In this document: one piece after another, positions 48,946-57,498 of the stretch | Numbering within the stretch: position 1 is the first letter of the stretch | How the letters are laid out: every line of letters starts with the position of its first letter | Assembly (NCBI RefSeq): GCF_000196875.2 | Contig: NC_014532.2 | Location: 2,914,001 to 2,978,000 of the forward strand | Source: Halomonas elongata DSM 2581 | GTDB taxonomy: Bacteria > Pseudomonadota > Gammaproteobacteria > Pseudomonadales > Halomonadaceae | Length of the DNA: 64,000 nt | Reading direction: 5' to 3' | Notes under the pieces: model-generated | What the model was told of the DNA's origin: nothing | Database searches by the model: none | The model's input: only the letters and a program-made list of their open reading frames with translations | Position numbers and translations under genes: made by a program

Positions 48946-49797
48946 TCAGTTGCCGCGGCCGAGTCGCGCACGGAAATTCGCGAACGAATCCAGCAGGGCC
49001 ACGAGCAGCACGATGAGAATCATGGGCCAGGTGAAGATCAGCAGCACATAGAAGATGCCCAACCACAGCCCATGCATTCCCTTCAATCCAATAAAACCGT
49101 GTACCAACGCGATACCGGCCACCAGCAGCGGAACCCAGACCAGCATGCCCAGCCCGGGCAGGTTGAGCACCACGCCGACTACGCCGACCACGAGCAGCAC
49201 CAGCAACTCGCGCGGCGCCAGCCGCAGAGCGTGAAACTCCTCGCGAAAGCCGCCAGGGTTGTAGAGCCCGGCCTGCCAGGCCCTGGCCAGCGCCAGACAC
49301 CCCACTGACACCAGCAGCACCACCAGGCCGGTGACACCGCCGATCAGCAGATTGGCGAGTCGGCTGGTATCCACGCCCTGGCTGGCCATGTCGTCGAGCA
49401 TCGCCGAGATCTCCGGCGCGCCCTGGCGCAATTGCTCCAGCAAGGGCTCGACGCCGCCAGGAGGCAGGAAGATCCCCGACTGAATCATCAGCGCCCCTCC
49501 CAGGGCTCCGACGATCAGAGCCTCGCTCCAGCGCATCCGGGAGCGCAGCACCACCGCCATGAGCGTCACCAGCAGGACGCTGGACAGGGGAATCACGTCC
49601 CCCTGGCTCCACCACCATCCCGCCGGCAAGGCGGCGGCGACGATCACCGGCAGAGCCGACGACAGCCCCCTGCGCAGCGTGACCAGTGCCGCAATGGCGG
49701 CCCCAAGCCAGAACAGCCAGGGCACCAGAGTGCCGACGGCTGCCCCGATCATTGCCTGGGGCAGGCCCTGCATCAGCCATCGAGCGACAGGCAGCAT
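48946..49797 (-). CDS. DUF2232 integral membrane protein
   Basis: A 283-residue protein with about eight hydrophobic segments, starting MLPVARWLMQGLPQAMIGAA. The function is unknown; YybS-like DUF2232 proteins occupy this slot between rpsR and rplI in Pseudomonas (PA4933), where enterobacteria have priB before rpsR. The spacing is 12 nt from the rpsR stop and 15 nt to rplI. Coexpression with ribosomal proteins is the main clue to its role. Confidence 0.85.
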   Translation of the reverse strand: MLPVARWLMQGLPQAMIGAAVGTLVPWLFWLGAAIAALVTLRRGLSSALPVIVAAALPAGWWWSQGDVIPLSSVLLVTLMAVVLRSRMRWSEALIVGALGGALMIQSGIFLPPGGVEPLLEQLRQGAPEISAMLDDMASQGVDTSRLANLLIGGVTGLVVLLVSVGCLALARAWQAGLYNPGGFREEFHALRLAPRELLVLLVVGVVGVVLNLPGLGMLVWVPLLVAGIALVHGFIGLKGMHGLWLGIFYVLLIFTWPMILIVLLVALLDSFANFRARLGRGN

Positions 49798-49809
49798 CGG
49801 GTCGGCAGC

Positions 49810-50037
49810 TTACTGGTGGCTATCGGTGTAAGGCAGCAGAGCCAGGTAGCGTGCCCGCTTGATGGCGGTGGACAGCTGACGCTGGTAGCGAGCCTTGGTA
49901 CCGGTGATACGGCTGGGAACGATCTTGCCGGTCTCGGTGACGTAGGCCTTGAGCGTGTCCAGATCCTTGTAATCGATCTGCTTCACGCCTTCAGCGGTGA
50001 AACGGCAGAACTTGCGGCGACGGAAAAAGCGTGCCAT
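49810..50037 (-). CDS. rpsR: 30S ribosomal protein S18
   Basis: S18 binds S6 on the 30S platform. The 75-residue product starts [20 protein letters not shown] and contains [20 protein letters not shown], the RNA-binding core. It is 33 nt after rpsF. Confidence 0.97.
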   Translation of the reverse strand: MARFFRRRKFCRFTAEGVKQIDYKDLDTLKAYVTETGKIVPSRITGTKARYQRQLSTAIKRARYLALLPYTDSHQ

Positions 50038-50070
50038 GTGAAGACTCCTTCAAACGTGCGACGGTTGGGC

Positions 50071-50442
50071 TCAGGCGGACTCGGCGGTGCGCGGCTTTTC
50101 GTCGCGACGCGCGCGCTTGTCCTCGGCCGGCTTCATCATCGGTGAAGCTTCGGTGATGGCTTCCTTGCAGCGCACCACCAGGCTGCGAATGATGGCATCG
50201 TTGAAGCGGAAGATGTTCTCGATTTCCTCGAGCGTCTCGCCGCTGCACTCGACGTTCATCAGCACGTAGTGAGCCTTGTGGATCTTGTTGATCGGGTAGG
50301 CCATGTGGCGGCGGCCCCAATCTTCGAGACGATGCACGGTTCCGCCGTTCTCGGTGACGATGCCGGTATAGCGCTCGACCATCGCGGGGACCTGCTCGCT
50401 CTGGTCCGGGTGGACCATGAAGACGATCTCGTAATGACGCAT
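50071..50442 (-). CDS. rpsF: 30S ribosomal protein S6
   Basis: S6 forms a heterodimer with S18. The 123-residue product starts [20 protein letters not shown] and contains [20 protein letters not shown] and the HYVLMNVE strand. The acidic/basic tail after residue 100 is variable in the family. AAGGAG lies 5 nt before the ATG and can be masked by a leader hairpin. Confidence 0.97.
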   Translation of the reverse strand: MRHYEIVFMVHPDQSEQVPAMVERYTGIVTENGGTVHRLEDWGRRHMAYPINKIHKAHYVLMNVECSGETLEEIENIFRFNDAIIRSLVVRCKEAITEASPMMKPAEDKRARRDEKPRTAESA

Positions 50443-50447
50443 GGATT

Positions 50448-50506
50448 CTCCTTGCGGTTTGGCAGCTTCCGGTGGAGGCGTTGTGCACCCCAGGGGAAGC
50501 AAGGAG
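50448..50506 (-). ncRNA. probable S6:S18-binding autoregulatory leader of rpsF-rpsR
   Basis: Reading the minus strand, CTCCTTGC (50499-50506) can pair with GCAAGGAG (50448-50455), which hides the rpsF Shine-Dalgarno. An inner hairpin is GCTTC, CCC, TGGGG, a 10-nt loop, CTCCA, CCG, GAAGC (50465-50500). This leaves an unpaired CCG on the 3' side of the stem. A bulged CCG is the known feature of the S6:S18 mRNA motif, where it mimics the 16S rRNA site. The last two bases of the outer stem compete with the inner one. Not folded by computer. Confidence 0.6.
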
Positions 50507-50555
50507 GTGATTCTCGAATATACGATGCCCGCTCGCAGGACGAACGGGCGCAAGT

Positions 50556-50584
50556 ATTCTATAGACTGCGCGGGACACGCGCAA
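50556..50584 (-). promoter_or_regulatory. sigma-70 promoter of the rpsF operon
   Basis: On the minus strand -35 TTGCGC (50579-50584), a 17-nt spacer and -10 TAGAAT (50556-50561). It leaves a leader of about 105 nt that contains the S6:S18 element. Confidence 0.65.
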
Positions 50585-50626
50585 GGATGGGCTGCGGACA
50601 GGCCTGCCCCGGCCCCGATACCTGGA

Positions 50627-51439
50627 TTATTTTTCGCTCGAGGCCCGCGACTTGCCGCTAGCGGCTCGCTGCCGCACCGCCTCGAACAGGCAGATGCCGG
50701 TGGCCACCGAAACGTTGAGGCTGGCCACCTGCCCCGCCATGGGCAACTTGACCAAGCCATCGCAGGCTTCCCGGGTCAGCCGGCGCATGCCCTTGCCTTC
50801 GGCGCCCATCACCAGCGCCGTGGCCCCGGTGAAATCGGCATCATAAACGGACGCCTCGGCCTCGCCGGCGGTCCCGGTCACCCAGACGCCCAATTCCTTC
50901 ATTCGCGCGAGCGAACGCGCCAGATTGGTCACCCGATAGACCGGCACGCTCTCGGCGGCGCCGCAGGCCACCTTGCGTACCGTGGCGTTGAGCGGCGCGG
51001 CCCGGTCCTTGGGCACCACCACGCCATGGGCACCGGCGGCATCGGCGCTGCGCAGGCAGGCCCCGAAGTTGTGCACATCGGTGATGCCATCGAGCACCAG
51101 CAACAACGGCGCCGCCTCGACCGACCAGCCCTGGAGCCGATGCCACAACGATGCCTCGGCCTCGAAGGCCAACGGCGGGCAGAAGGCCACCACGCCCTGG
51201 TGCACGGCCCCCTGAGCGAGCCGATCGAGGGTGTCGCGCGGTTGGTTCACCACCTTGGCGTTACCTTTGCGGGCGAGCGCGACCAACTCGGCCAGACGCT
51301 CGGAGGCGTCCCCATCCTGCACCCAGAGTTCGCGCGGCATCTCGCCACGCTCGATCAGCGCACGCACGGCATGAACGCCGTATACCGCATCTAGCCCGCC
51401 GGGGGCCTTGGGCCCTCGGCGGTGGGATTGCTTGCTCAT
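50627..51439 (-). CDS. rlmB: 23S rRNA (Gm2251-2'-O)-methyltransferase
   Basis: RlmB methylates the ribose of G2251 in the P loop. The 270-residue SPOUT enzyme starts [20 protein letters not shown]. It has a substrate-binding L30-like N-terminus and the motifs [34 protein letters not shown] and [15 protein letters not shown]. It follows rnr by 35 nt, the usual partner gene. Confidence 0.95.
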   Translation of the reverse strand: MSKQSHRRGPKAPGGLDAVYGVHAVRALIERGEMPRELWVQDGDASERLAELVALARKGNAKVVNQPRDTLDRLAQGAVHQGVVAFCPPLAFEAEASLWHRLQGWSVEAAPLLLVLDGITDVHNFGACLRSADAAGAHGVVVPKDRAAPLNATVRKVACGAAESVPVYRVTNLARSLARMKELGVWVTGTAGEAEASVYDADFTGATALVMGAEGKGMRRLTREACDGLVKLPMAGQVASLNVSVATGICLFEAVRQRAASGKSRASSEK

Positions 51440-51474
51440 GAGAAAGATCTCGTCGCGGGAAGAGGCATCGCCAC

Positions 51475-53913
51475 TCAGCGGCGACGCGAACCACGGCGGC
51501 GGCGTTTCTTGCCACTGCCCTCTTCGCTGTTGCTGCCCTCGGAGGCCTTGCCACTCTTGCCGTCACCGGCACTCTTGCCGCCGTCGCCGCCCTTGGCATG
51601 TGACGGGGCCTTCGGCTTGTCGGTGGCGTCATTGCGCTTGGAGCGGCGCTTGGGCGCGCGGCGCGGGCGCGGCTTTTCGTCGGCCAGTTCGAAATCGATC
51701 TTGCGGTCGTCCAGATCGACCCGAGCCACCTGGACGCTCACACCGTCGCCGAGCCGATAGCTCATGCCGCTGCGCTCGCCCTTGAGGCGGTGCTTTTCCG
51801 GCTCGTAGTGATAATAGTCGGAAGGCAGCGAGGTGACGTGCACCAGCCCTTCGACATAGACCTCGTCGAGGCGCACGAAGATGCCGAACTGGGTCACCGA
51901 GGCGATGGTGCCGTCATAGACCTCACCGAGCTTGTCGGACATGAACTCGCACTTGAGCCAGCCTTCCACGTCGCGCGTGGCGTCGTCGGCGCGGCGCTCG
52001 GTCATCGAGCAGTGCTCGCCCAGCTCCAGCATCTGCTCGAAGGTATAGGGGCACCACTTGCTGGGCGGCTCCACCGGGGGATTCTCGGCTCGCAGCACGG
52101 TGTTCGTCTGACGCGGCCCGCGGATCACCGAGCGGATGGCACGGTGCACGAGCAGGTCCGGATACCGGCGGATCGGCGAGGTGAAGTGCGCATAGGCCGG
52201 ATAGGCCAGGCCGAAGTGCCCCTCGTTCTGGGGCGAATAGACGGCCTGGCTCATGGAACGCAGCATCACCGTCTGGATGATGTCGGCGTCATCGCGCCCC
52301 TTGATCGCTTCAGCCAGGTCCCGGTAATCCTGTGGCGTCGGTTCGTCGCCGCCGCCCAGGGACAGGCCGAGTTCGGCCAGGAACAGGCGCAGCTTGTCGA
52401 GCCGCTCCGGCGAGGGTCGCTCGTGGATACGGTACAGCGCCGGCAGGTCGTGCTTGTCGAGGAAACGGGCGGTGGCGACGTTGGCCGCCAGCATGCATTC
52501 CTCGATGATCTTGTGGGCGTCATTGCGGGAACGCGGCACGATCTTCTCGATCTTGCGCTCGTCGTTGAAGACGATGGCGGTCTCGGTGGTCTCGAAGTCG
52601 ATGGCGCCCCGCTCCTCGCGCGCCTGGCGCAGCAGCTTGTAGAGCGAATGCAGGTTCTTCAGCGAGGGCACCAGCTCGCGATATTCCTCGCGCAGCGCAT
52701 CGCCTTCTTCGCCCTCGTCCTCGAGGATCGAGGAGACCTTGTTGTAGGTCAGTCGGGCATGCGAGCGGAAGACCGCCTCGAAGAAGCGATAGCGGCTGAT
52801 AGCGCCCGTCTTGGAGATGTTCATCTCGCAGACCAGCGCCAGGCGGTCGACATCGGGGTTCAGTGAGCACAAGCCATTGGAGAGCAGCTCCGGCAGCATC
52901 GGTACTACTTGCCCCGGGAAGTACACCGAGTTGCCCCGGGAGATGGCTTCCTGATCCAGGGGGCTGCCCGGACGCACATAATGGGAAACGTCGGCGATGG
53001 CCACCAGCAGCTTCCAGCTCCCGGACTTGGTCTTCCAGGCGCAGACGGCATCATCGAAGTCCTTGGCGGACTCGTCGTCGATGGTCACCAGCGGATAGTC
53101 GCGCAGGTCGATCCGCTGCTGCTTGTCGTCCTCGGCAACCTCGTCGGACATGCTGGCGATCTGGTCCAGCACCTCCGGGGGAAACTCCGAGGGAATCTCG
53201 TAGCTGCGCAGGGCGATGTCGATTTCCATGCCGGGATCCATGCGCTCGCCGAGCACCTCGCTGACCTCGCCGACCGGCTGCACTCGGGTGGCAGGCTGCT
53301 TGACGATGTTCGCCGAGACCACCTGGCCATCCTGTGCACCGCCATTGGCGTTATGCGGGATGATCACTTCCTGAGTGATGCGCGAGTTCTCGGGAATCAG
53401 CACCCCGAACTCGGGCGTGTTCTGGCGATACACGCCGACGATGGTCTGGGTATTGCGCGCCAGCACCTCGACGATGGTCGCTTCATCACGCCCCCGCCGG
53501 TCGCGACCGCTGACGCGCACCAGCACATGGTCGGCATGGAAGACGCGGCGCATCTGGCGCGGCGGTATCACCAGGTCGGGCTTCTTGCCGTCGTCACGCA
53601 GCAGAAAGCCGAAGCCGTCACGATGGCCGAGCACCTTGCCCTTGACCAGGTCCAGCTTGTCGATCAGGGCGTAGGCGCCACGGCGATTGCGCAGCACCTG
53701 GCCATCGCGTTCCATGGCTGCCAGACGCCGCCGCACGGCTTCCTGGAGATCCTCGTCCTCGAGGCCCAGCATCTGGCTCATGGCTTCGTGGGTAATGGGT
53801 TTGCCGTATTCTTCCAGACGCGCCAACAGGTATTCACGGCTGGGAGCGGGTTTATCGTACTTGTGAGCCTCGCGACTGGCGTGCGCGTCGTCTTCGAGCG
53901 TCCAGTGGGTCAT
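51475..53913 (-). CDS. rnr: ribonuclease R
   Basis: RNase R is a 3'-5' exoribonuclease that degrades structured RNA. The 812-residue product starts MTHWTLEDDAHASREAHKYD. It has an N-terminal HTH (LLARLEEYGKPITHEAMSQM) and two cold-shock domains. The RNB catalytic core follows, with TIDDESAKDFDDAV acidic ligands. The S1 domain is near residues 655-735 (VYDGTIASVTQFGIFVRLDE). A Lys/Arg-rich low-complexity tail ends it. The start at 53913 follows AAGGA. It is divergent from the tRNA-Leu cluster. Confidence 0.96.
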   Translation of the reverse strand: MTHWTLEDDAHASREAHKYDKPAPSREYLLARLEEYGKPITHEAMSQMLGLEDEDLQEAVRRRLAAMERDGQVLRNRRGAYALIDKLDLVKGKVLGHRDGFGFLLRDDGKKPDLVIPPRQMRRVFHADHVLVRVSGRDRRGRDEATIVEVLARNTQTIVGVYRQNTPEFGVLIPENSRITQEVIIPHNANGGAQDGQVVSANIVKQPATRVQPVGEVSEVLGERMDPGMEIDIALRSYEIPSEFPPEVLDQIASMSDEVAEDDKQQRIDLRDYPLVTIDDESAKDFDDAVCAWKTKSGSWKLLVAIADVSHYVRPGSPLDQEAISRGNSVYFPGQVVPMLPELLSNGLCSLNPDVDRLALVCEMNISKTGAISRYRFFEAVFRSHARLTYNKVSSILEDEGEEGDALREEYRELVPSLKNLHSLYKLLRQAREERGAIDFETTETAIVFNDERKIEKIVPRSRNDAHKIIEECMLAANVATARFLDKHDLPALYRIHERPSPERLDKLRLFLAELGLSLGGGDEPTPQDYRDLAEAIKGRDDADIIQTVMLRSMSQAVYSPQNEGHFGLAYPAYAHFTSPIRRYPDLLVHRAIRSVIRGPRQTNTVLRAENPPVEPPSKWCPYTFEQMLELGEHCSMTERRADDATRDVEGWLKCEFMSDKLGEVYDGTIASVTQFGIFVRLDEVYVEGLVHVTSLPSDYYHYEPEKHRLKGERSGMSYRLGDGVSVQVARVDLDDRKIDFELADEKPRPRRAPKRRSKRNDATDKPKAPSHAKGGDGGKSAGDGKSGKASEGSNSEEGSGKKRRRRGSRRR

Positions 53914-54015
53914 GCGGAAAGCATCCTTGGCAGGGTCGGGGACGGCATGCGTTGCGTGACGCGCGGGTGCCGCGGGCAATCATTGTTGCGATCGAAATAT
54001 GGTGTCATGGGCGGC

Positions 54016-54044
54016 AGTATAGCGCCGCCATGTCCATCACCCAA
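54016..54044 (-). promoter_or_regulatory. sigma-70 promoter of rnr
   Basis: On the minus strand -35 TTGGGT (54039-54044), a 17-nt spacer and -10 TATACT (54016-54021), about 100 nt before rnr. The -10 is flanked by a GGCGGC/GCCGCC inverted repeat. Confidence 0.55.
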
Positions 54045-54098
54045 CCATACTGTAGAGACCGGTGCGTCTCGGACAGCACCCGACAACGCACATGGGGC

Positions 54099-54126
54099 TT
54101 GCATTATCGCCAGAATTCGGTAACAT
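54099..54126 (+). promoter_or_regulatory. promoter of the tRNA-Leu cluster
   Basis: -35 TTGCAT (54099-54104), a 16-nt spacer and -10 TAACAT (54121-54126), with the first tRNA beginning 12 nt after the -10. It is followed by a GC-rich discriminator (ACGCGCC). Confidence 0.55.
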
Positions 54127-54137
54127 ACGCGCCACTT

Positions 54138-54224
54138 GCCCAGATGGCGGAATTGGTAGACGCGCTAGCTTCAGGTGCTAGTGTCCTTACGGACGTGGAG
54201 GTTCAAGTCCTCTTCTGGGCACCA
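54138..54224 (+). tRNA. tRNA-Leu(CAG), copy 1
   Basis: An 87-nt class II tRNA. The acceptor stem is GCCCAGA with TCTGGGC, then discriminator A and an encoded CCA. The anticodon loop is TTCAGGT, giving CAG for CUG codons. A long variable arm (GTGTCCTTACGGACGT) and the TTCAAGT T loop are present. Its last acceptor pair differs from copies 2 and 3 (A-T instead of G-C). Confidence 0.97.
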
Positions 54225-54287
54225 TCGATACCCTGTCGACCGAGATTCGGGTATCCTGCTCTTTATCAGCTCGATTCGTTCGTGTTC

Positions 54288-54374
54288 GCCCAGGTGGCGG
54301 AATTGGTAGACGCGCTAGCTTCAGGTGCTAGTGTCCTTACGGACGTGGAGGTTCAAGTCCTCTCCTGGGCACCA
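54288..54374 (+). tRNA. tRNA-Leu(CAG), copy 2
   Basis: 87 nt, identical in body to copy 1. Acceptor stem GCCCAGG with CCTGGGC, anticodon CAG, CCA encoded. Confidence 0.97.
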
Positions 54375-54416
54375 TAATCGCGCAAGCGATGCCCGGAACA
54401 CGACGATGCATGATGC

Positions 54417-54503
54417 GCCCAGGTGGCGGAATTGGTAGACGCGCTAGCTTCAGGTGCTAGTGTCCTTACGGACGTGGAGGTTCAAGTCCTCTCCTGGGCA
54501 CCA
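54417..54503 (+). tRNA. tRNA-Leu(CAG), copy 3
   Basis: 87 nt, identical to copy 2, anticodon CAG, CCA encoded. It is the last tRNA before the terminator at 54560. Confidence 0.97.
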
Positions 54504-54559
54504 CATCCCGCGTCATGCAGCTGTAGCTTCAAGAGCCTTTATCAGAACGCCCCACAGGA

Positions 54560-54588
54560 AACCGCGACATCCAGATCGCGGTTTTTTT
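54560..54588 (+). terminator. intrinsic terminator of the tRNA-Leu cluster
   Basis: An 8-bp stem AACCGCGA (54560-54567) with TCGCGGTT (54576-54583) runs into seven T (54582-54588). Confidence 0.92.
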
Positions 54589-54642
54589 GTGCCCATTTTT
54601 TGCGCCCCTGCCACACATCGACGCAAGTCATTCCCGGCCCGT

Positions 54643-55494
54643 TCAGAAACGCCCCGGCAACCGCGCGACTTCCTCGAGCCCCCAGCCCTCGGTGGACACC
54701 CCGGCCTCCAGTGCCTCGGCCGCCGACGGCGAGAGCTGCGGAAAGAAATCCAGCCCGGTGCGCGCCTCGATCTCGTCGATGCTGACCACGAAGCGATCCA
54801 GGGGCTCGTCGCCGTTGACGTCCTGGGGCATCACGAAGGCCAGGGCCCTCGGCTGCTCGCCCGGCACCACCAGGATCTTGTAGAAGGCCTCCGGTACTTC
54901 CACCAGCCCCACGCGATCGAGCATACCCTGCAGGAAGTCGTCGTCGAAAACCGGCCCGGTGATGACCTGCAAGCGACCGAAACGCGGCACGAAGCGATCG
55001 ATCACCACTTCCTCGAGGCGCTGCCATAGCCGACGATTCAGGTCCGGGCGCTGCGGTGTCATGTTACTCATCAGAAAGGTATCGCGCTGAGCATCGCGGC
55101 CATGCACGACGGCGATGGCATAGTTGGGCGCCAGGTGCCCCCGGTCATAGCCGCTGTGCGAGTAACTATCCGGCGTGACCGGCCAAAGGGAACGCCAGTC
55201 GCGCTGAAAGCCGGGGCGCTCCCCTGCCTGGGGGTTGTCCACCGCACGCAGGGTATAGCTCGCCCATAACGGACTCACCCGCACATCCGACCAGCCGATC
55301 AGATAACCATCGTTACGCAGCACTCGATGCAGGCTCAGCGGCGTCAGCTCCGACCAGGTCGGCACGCCCATCCAGCTCAGCCGGTCGCGCACCTCGCGCT
55401 CCTGCATGTACCAGAGCCCGCTGCCGACCGCCGCAAACAGCACGGCAATGCCGGCGCGCCGCATCATGCGGCGCAGGAAAGTATGACGAAACAT
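54643..55494 (-). CDS. DNA/RNA non-specific endonuclease, membrane-anchored or secreted
   Basis: A 283-residue NUC1-type beta-beta-alpha-metal nuclease. The catalytic motif is HSGYDRGHLAPNYA (DRGH), and FLMSNMTPQRPDLNRRLWQ holds the metal-ligand Asn. Residues 10-30 (MMRRAGIAVLFAAVGSGLWY) form a signal anchor, so the enzyme acts outside the cytoplasm. The role may be nutrient scavenging from DNA or RNA. It is convergent with the tRNA-Leu terminator. Confidence 0.88.
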   Translation of the reverse strand: MFRHTFLRRMMRRAGIAVLFAAVGSGLWYMQEREVRDRLSWMGVPTWSELTPLSLHRVLRNDGYLIGWSDVRVSPLWASYTLRAVDNPQAGERPGFQRDWRSLWPVTPDSYSHSGYDRGHLAPNYAIAVVHGRDAQRDTFLMSNMTPQRPDLNRRLWQRLEEVVIDRFVPRFGRLQVITGPVFDDDFLQGMLDRVGLVEVPEAFYKILVVPGEQPRALAFVMPQDVNGDEPLDRFVVSIDEIEARTGLDFFPQLSPSAAEALEAGVSTEGWGLEEVARLPGRF

Positions 55495-55549
55495 TCAGGG
55501 AATCCGTTCCTGTCAGGGACAAAGGCCGTCTCGTGACGGCCGAGCGGGC

Positions 55550-55825
55550 TTACCAACCGAGCGAGAACATGGTCTCGAGATCGTGGCGGGAGTGCACCTG
55601 CATGGCGTTGAGGGTTTCGGTCTCGCGTATGCCTTCCACTTCATCGAGGCGACCGGTCACCAGTTCGGCCAGGCTCTCGAAGTCCCGAGTGCGGGCGATG
55701 GCCACCAGGTCGTAGCGACCGCAGGTGGAAAAGACCTCGCTGATGCCCTCGACATCCGCCAGGCGCTCGGCCACCGACTGGATCTTGCCCTTCTCGGCAT
55801 TGATCAGGATCACGGCATTCTGCAT
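55550..55825 (-). CDS. stand-alone Lrp/AsnC ligand-binding (RAM) domain protein
   Basis: A 91-residue protein that is only the RAM sensor domain, starting MQNAVILINAEKGKIQSVAE. There is no helix-turn-helix. VEGISEVFSTCGRYDLVAIA and the GIRETETLNAM strand match the family. Such SARPs may bind amino acids or modulate full-length Lrp-type regulators. It sits between the nuclease and ycgB. Confidence 0.85.
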   Translation of the reverse strand: MQNAVILINAEKGKIQSVAERLADVEGISEVFSTCGRYDLVAIARTRDFESLAELVTGRLDEVEGIRETETLNAMQVHSRHDLETMFSLGW

Positions 55826-55915
55826 CGGGCACTCCTCGGCTGTCCTTGGCTGAACGACACGCGATGGAGCGAACCACCGCGACTGCGGCGATTATAGCAG
55901 TGTCGAGCCTCCCGA

Positions 55916-57478
55916 TCAGCCAGACTCGGGCGCGTCCTCGCCCTCCGGCAGCGGCCAGTGATAACGACGCACCACTTCGCCCTGCTCTATCGATTCCAGC
56001 TTGACCGGGAAGCCCCACAGCTGGTGCAGGTGACGCATCACCGGGTAGACGCTGCGCGCCAGGGGACGCCGATTGTCCTGGACATGACGCAGCGTCAGCG
56101 AGCGATCGCCTCGAATGTCCGCCGAATAGACCTGAATATTGGGCTCGCGCACCGACAGGGCGTACTGGGCCGCCAGGGCCTCGCGAATGCGCCGATAGCC
56201 ACGTTCGTCGTGTATCGCGGCCACCTCGAGCATCTCGTCCTGGTCGTCATCCACCACCTTGAACAGCTTGAGGTCGCGAATCACCTTGGGCGACAGGAAC
56301 TGCTGGACGAAGGATTCGTCCTTGAAGTTGCGCATGGCGAAGTGCAGCGTGTCCCGCCAGTCGCTGCCGGCAATGTCCGGGAACCACGCGCGATCCTCCT
56401 CCGTGGGCTCCTCGCAGATGCGCCGGATATCGGAGAACATCGCGAATCCCAGTGCATAGGGATTGATGCCATTGAAGGCCGGGCTGTCGAAGGCCGGCTG
56501 CTGCACCACGGCGGTGTGCGACTGGAGGAACTCCAGCATCAGCCCTTCGTCCACCACCCCATCGTCGAACATGCGGTTCATCAGGGTGTAGTGCCAGAAG
56601 GTCGCCCAGCCCTCGTTCATCACCTGGGTCTGGCGCTGCGGATAAAAATACTGGGCCAGCTTGCGCACGATGCGCACCACTTCGCGCTGCCAGGGCGCCA
56701 GCAGCGGCGCGTTCTTCTCGATGAAGTAGAGCAGGTTCTCCTGAGGCTCCGGCGGGTAACGCCCACCGGCATGCAGGCCCAGGGGATCGTTCTCGTCATC
56801 GCCCTCTCCCAAGCCGTCACCTTCCGGCATGCGCCCCGGAATCGTGCGCCACAGGGTATTCACCTGTGCCTGGAGATAGGCTTCCCGCTCCTTCTGGCGA
56901 CGCTCCTCCTCCTCGGCAGAGATCGGCGAAGGCCGCTTGTAGCGGTCGACCCCGTGATTCTGCAGGGCATGGCAGGCATCCAGCAGCTGTTCCACGGCGG
57001 TCACGCCGTAACGCTCCTCGCACTCGGCGATGTAGCGACGGGCGAACAGCAGGTAGTCGACGATGGAGTCGGCATCGGTCCAGGTACGGAACAGGTAGTT
57101 GCCCTTGAAGAAGGAGTTGTGCCCGTAGCAGGCGTGAGCCATCACCAGCACCTGCATCATCAGGGTATTTTCTTCCATCAGGTAGGCGATGCAGGGGTTG
57201 GAGTTGATCACCAGCTCATAGGCCAGCCCCATCTGGCCGCGTCGATAGGCCTGCTCCACGGCCAGGAACTGCTTGCCGAAGGACCAGTGATGGTAGCCCA
57301 CCGGCATGCCGACACTGGCATAGGCATCCATCATCTGCTCGGTGGTGATGATCTCGATCTGGTTGGGATAGGTGTCCAGTCGATACTCATCGGCCAGACG
57401 CGCGATTTCCTCTTCGAACTCGGTGAGGATCTCGAAGCTCCAGTCGGAACCGGTGGCGATGGGCTTGCGTACGGTCAT
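55916..57478 (-). CDS. ycgB: SpoVR family protein (YcgB)
   Basis: A 520-residue protein of unknown biochemistry that is nearly always linked to prkA and yeaH. It starts MTVRKPIATGSDWSFEILTE. The conserved parts are GMPVGYHHWSFGKQF, LVINSNPCIAYLMEENT, MAHACYGHNSFFKGN and NEGWATFWHYTLMNRM. The ATG at 57478 follows GGAGG; upstream in-frame codons have no family match. It is the third gene of the operon, 20 nt after yeaH. Confidence 0.93.
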   Translation of the reverse strand: MTVRKPIATGSDWSFEILTEFEEEIARLADEYRLDTYPNQIEIITTEQMMDAYASVGMPVGYHHWSFGKQFLAVEQAYRRGQMGLAYELVINSNPCIAYLMEENTLMMQVLVMAHACYGHNSFFKGNYLFRTWTDADSIVDYLLFARRYIAECEERYGVTAVEQLLDACHALQNHGVDRYKRPSPISAEEEERRQKEREAYLQAQVNTLWRTIPGRMPEGDGLGEGDDENDPLGLHAGGRYPPEPQENLLYFIEKNAPLLAPWQREVVRIVRKLAQYFYPQRQTQVMNEGWATFWHYTLMNRMFDDGVVDEGLMLEFLQSHTAVVQQPAFDSPAFNGINPYALGFAMFSDIRRICEEPTEEDRAWFPDIAGSDWRDTLHFAMRNFKDESFVQQFLSPKVIRDLKLFKVVDDDQDEMLEVAAIHDERGYRRIREALAAQYALSVREPNIQVYSADIRGDRSLTLRHVQDNRRPLARSVYPVMRHLHQLWGFPVKLESIEQGEVVRRYHWPLPEGEDAPESG

Positions 57479-57498
57479 GCTGCCTCCTTGGCCTCGCC

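Noticed and set aside
53952..54785. Open frames across the tRNA-Leu genes with a repeated MAELVDALASGASVLTDVEV peptide
   Set aside because: The peptide is the tRNA sequence translated; the repeat is the tRNA array, not a protein.
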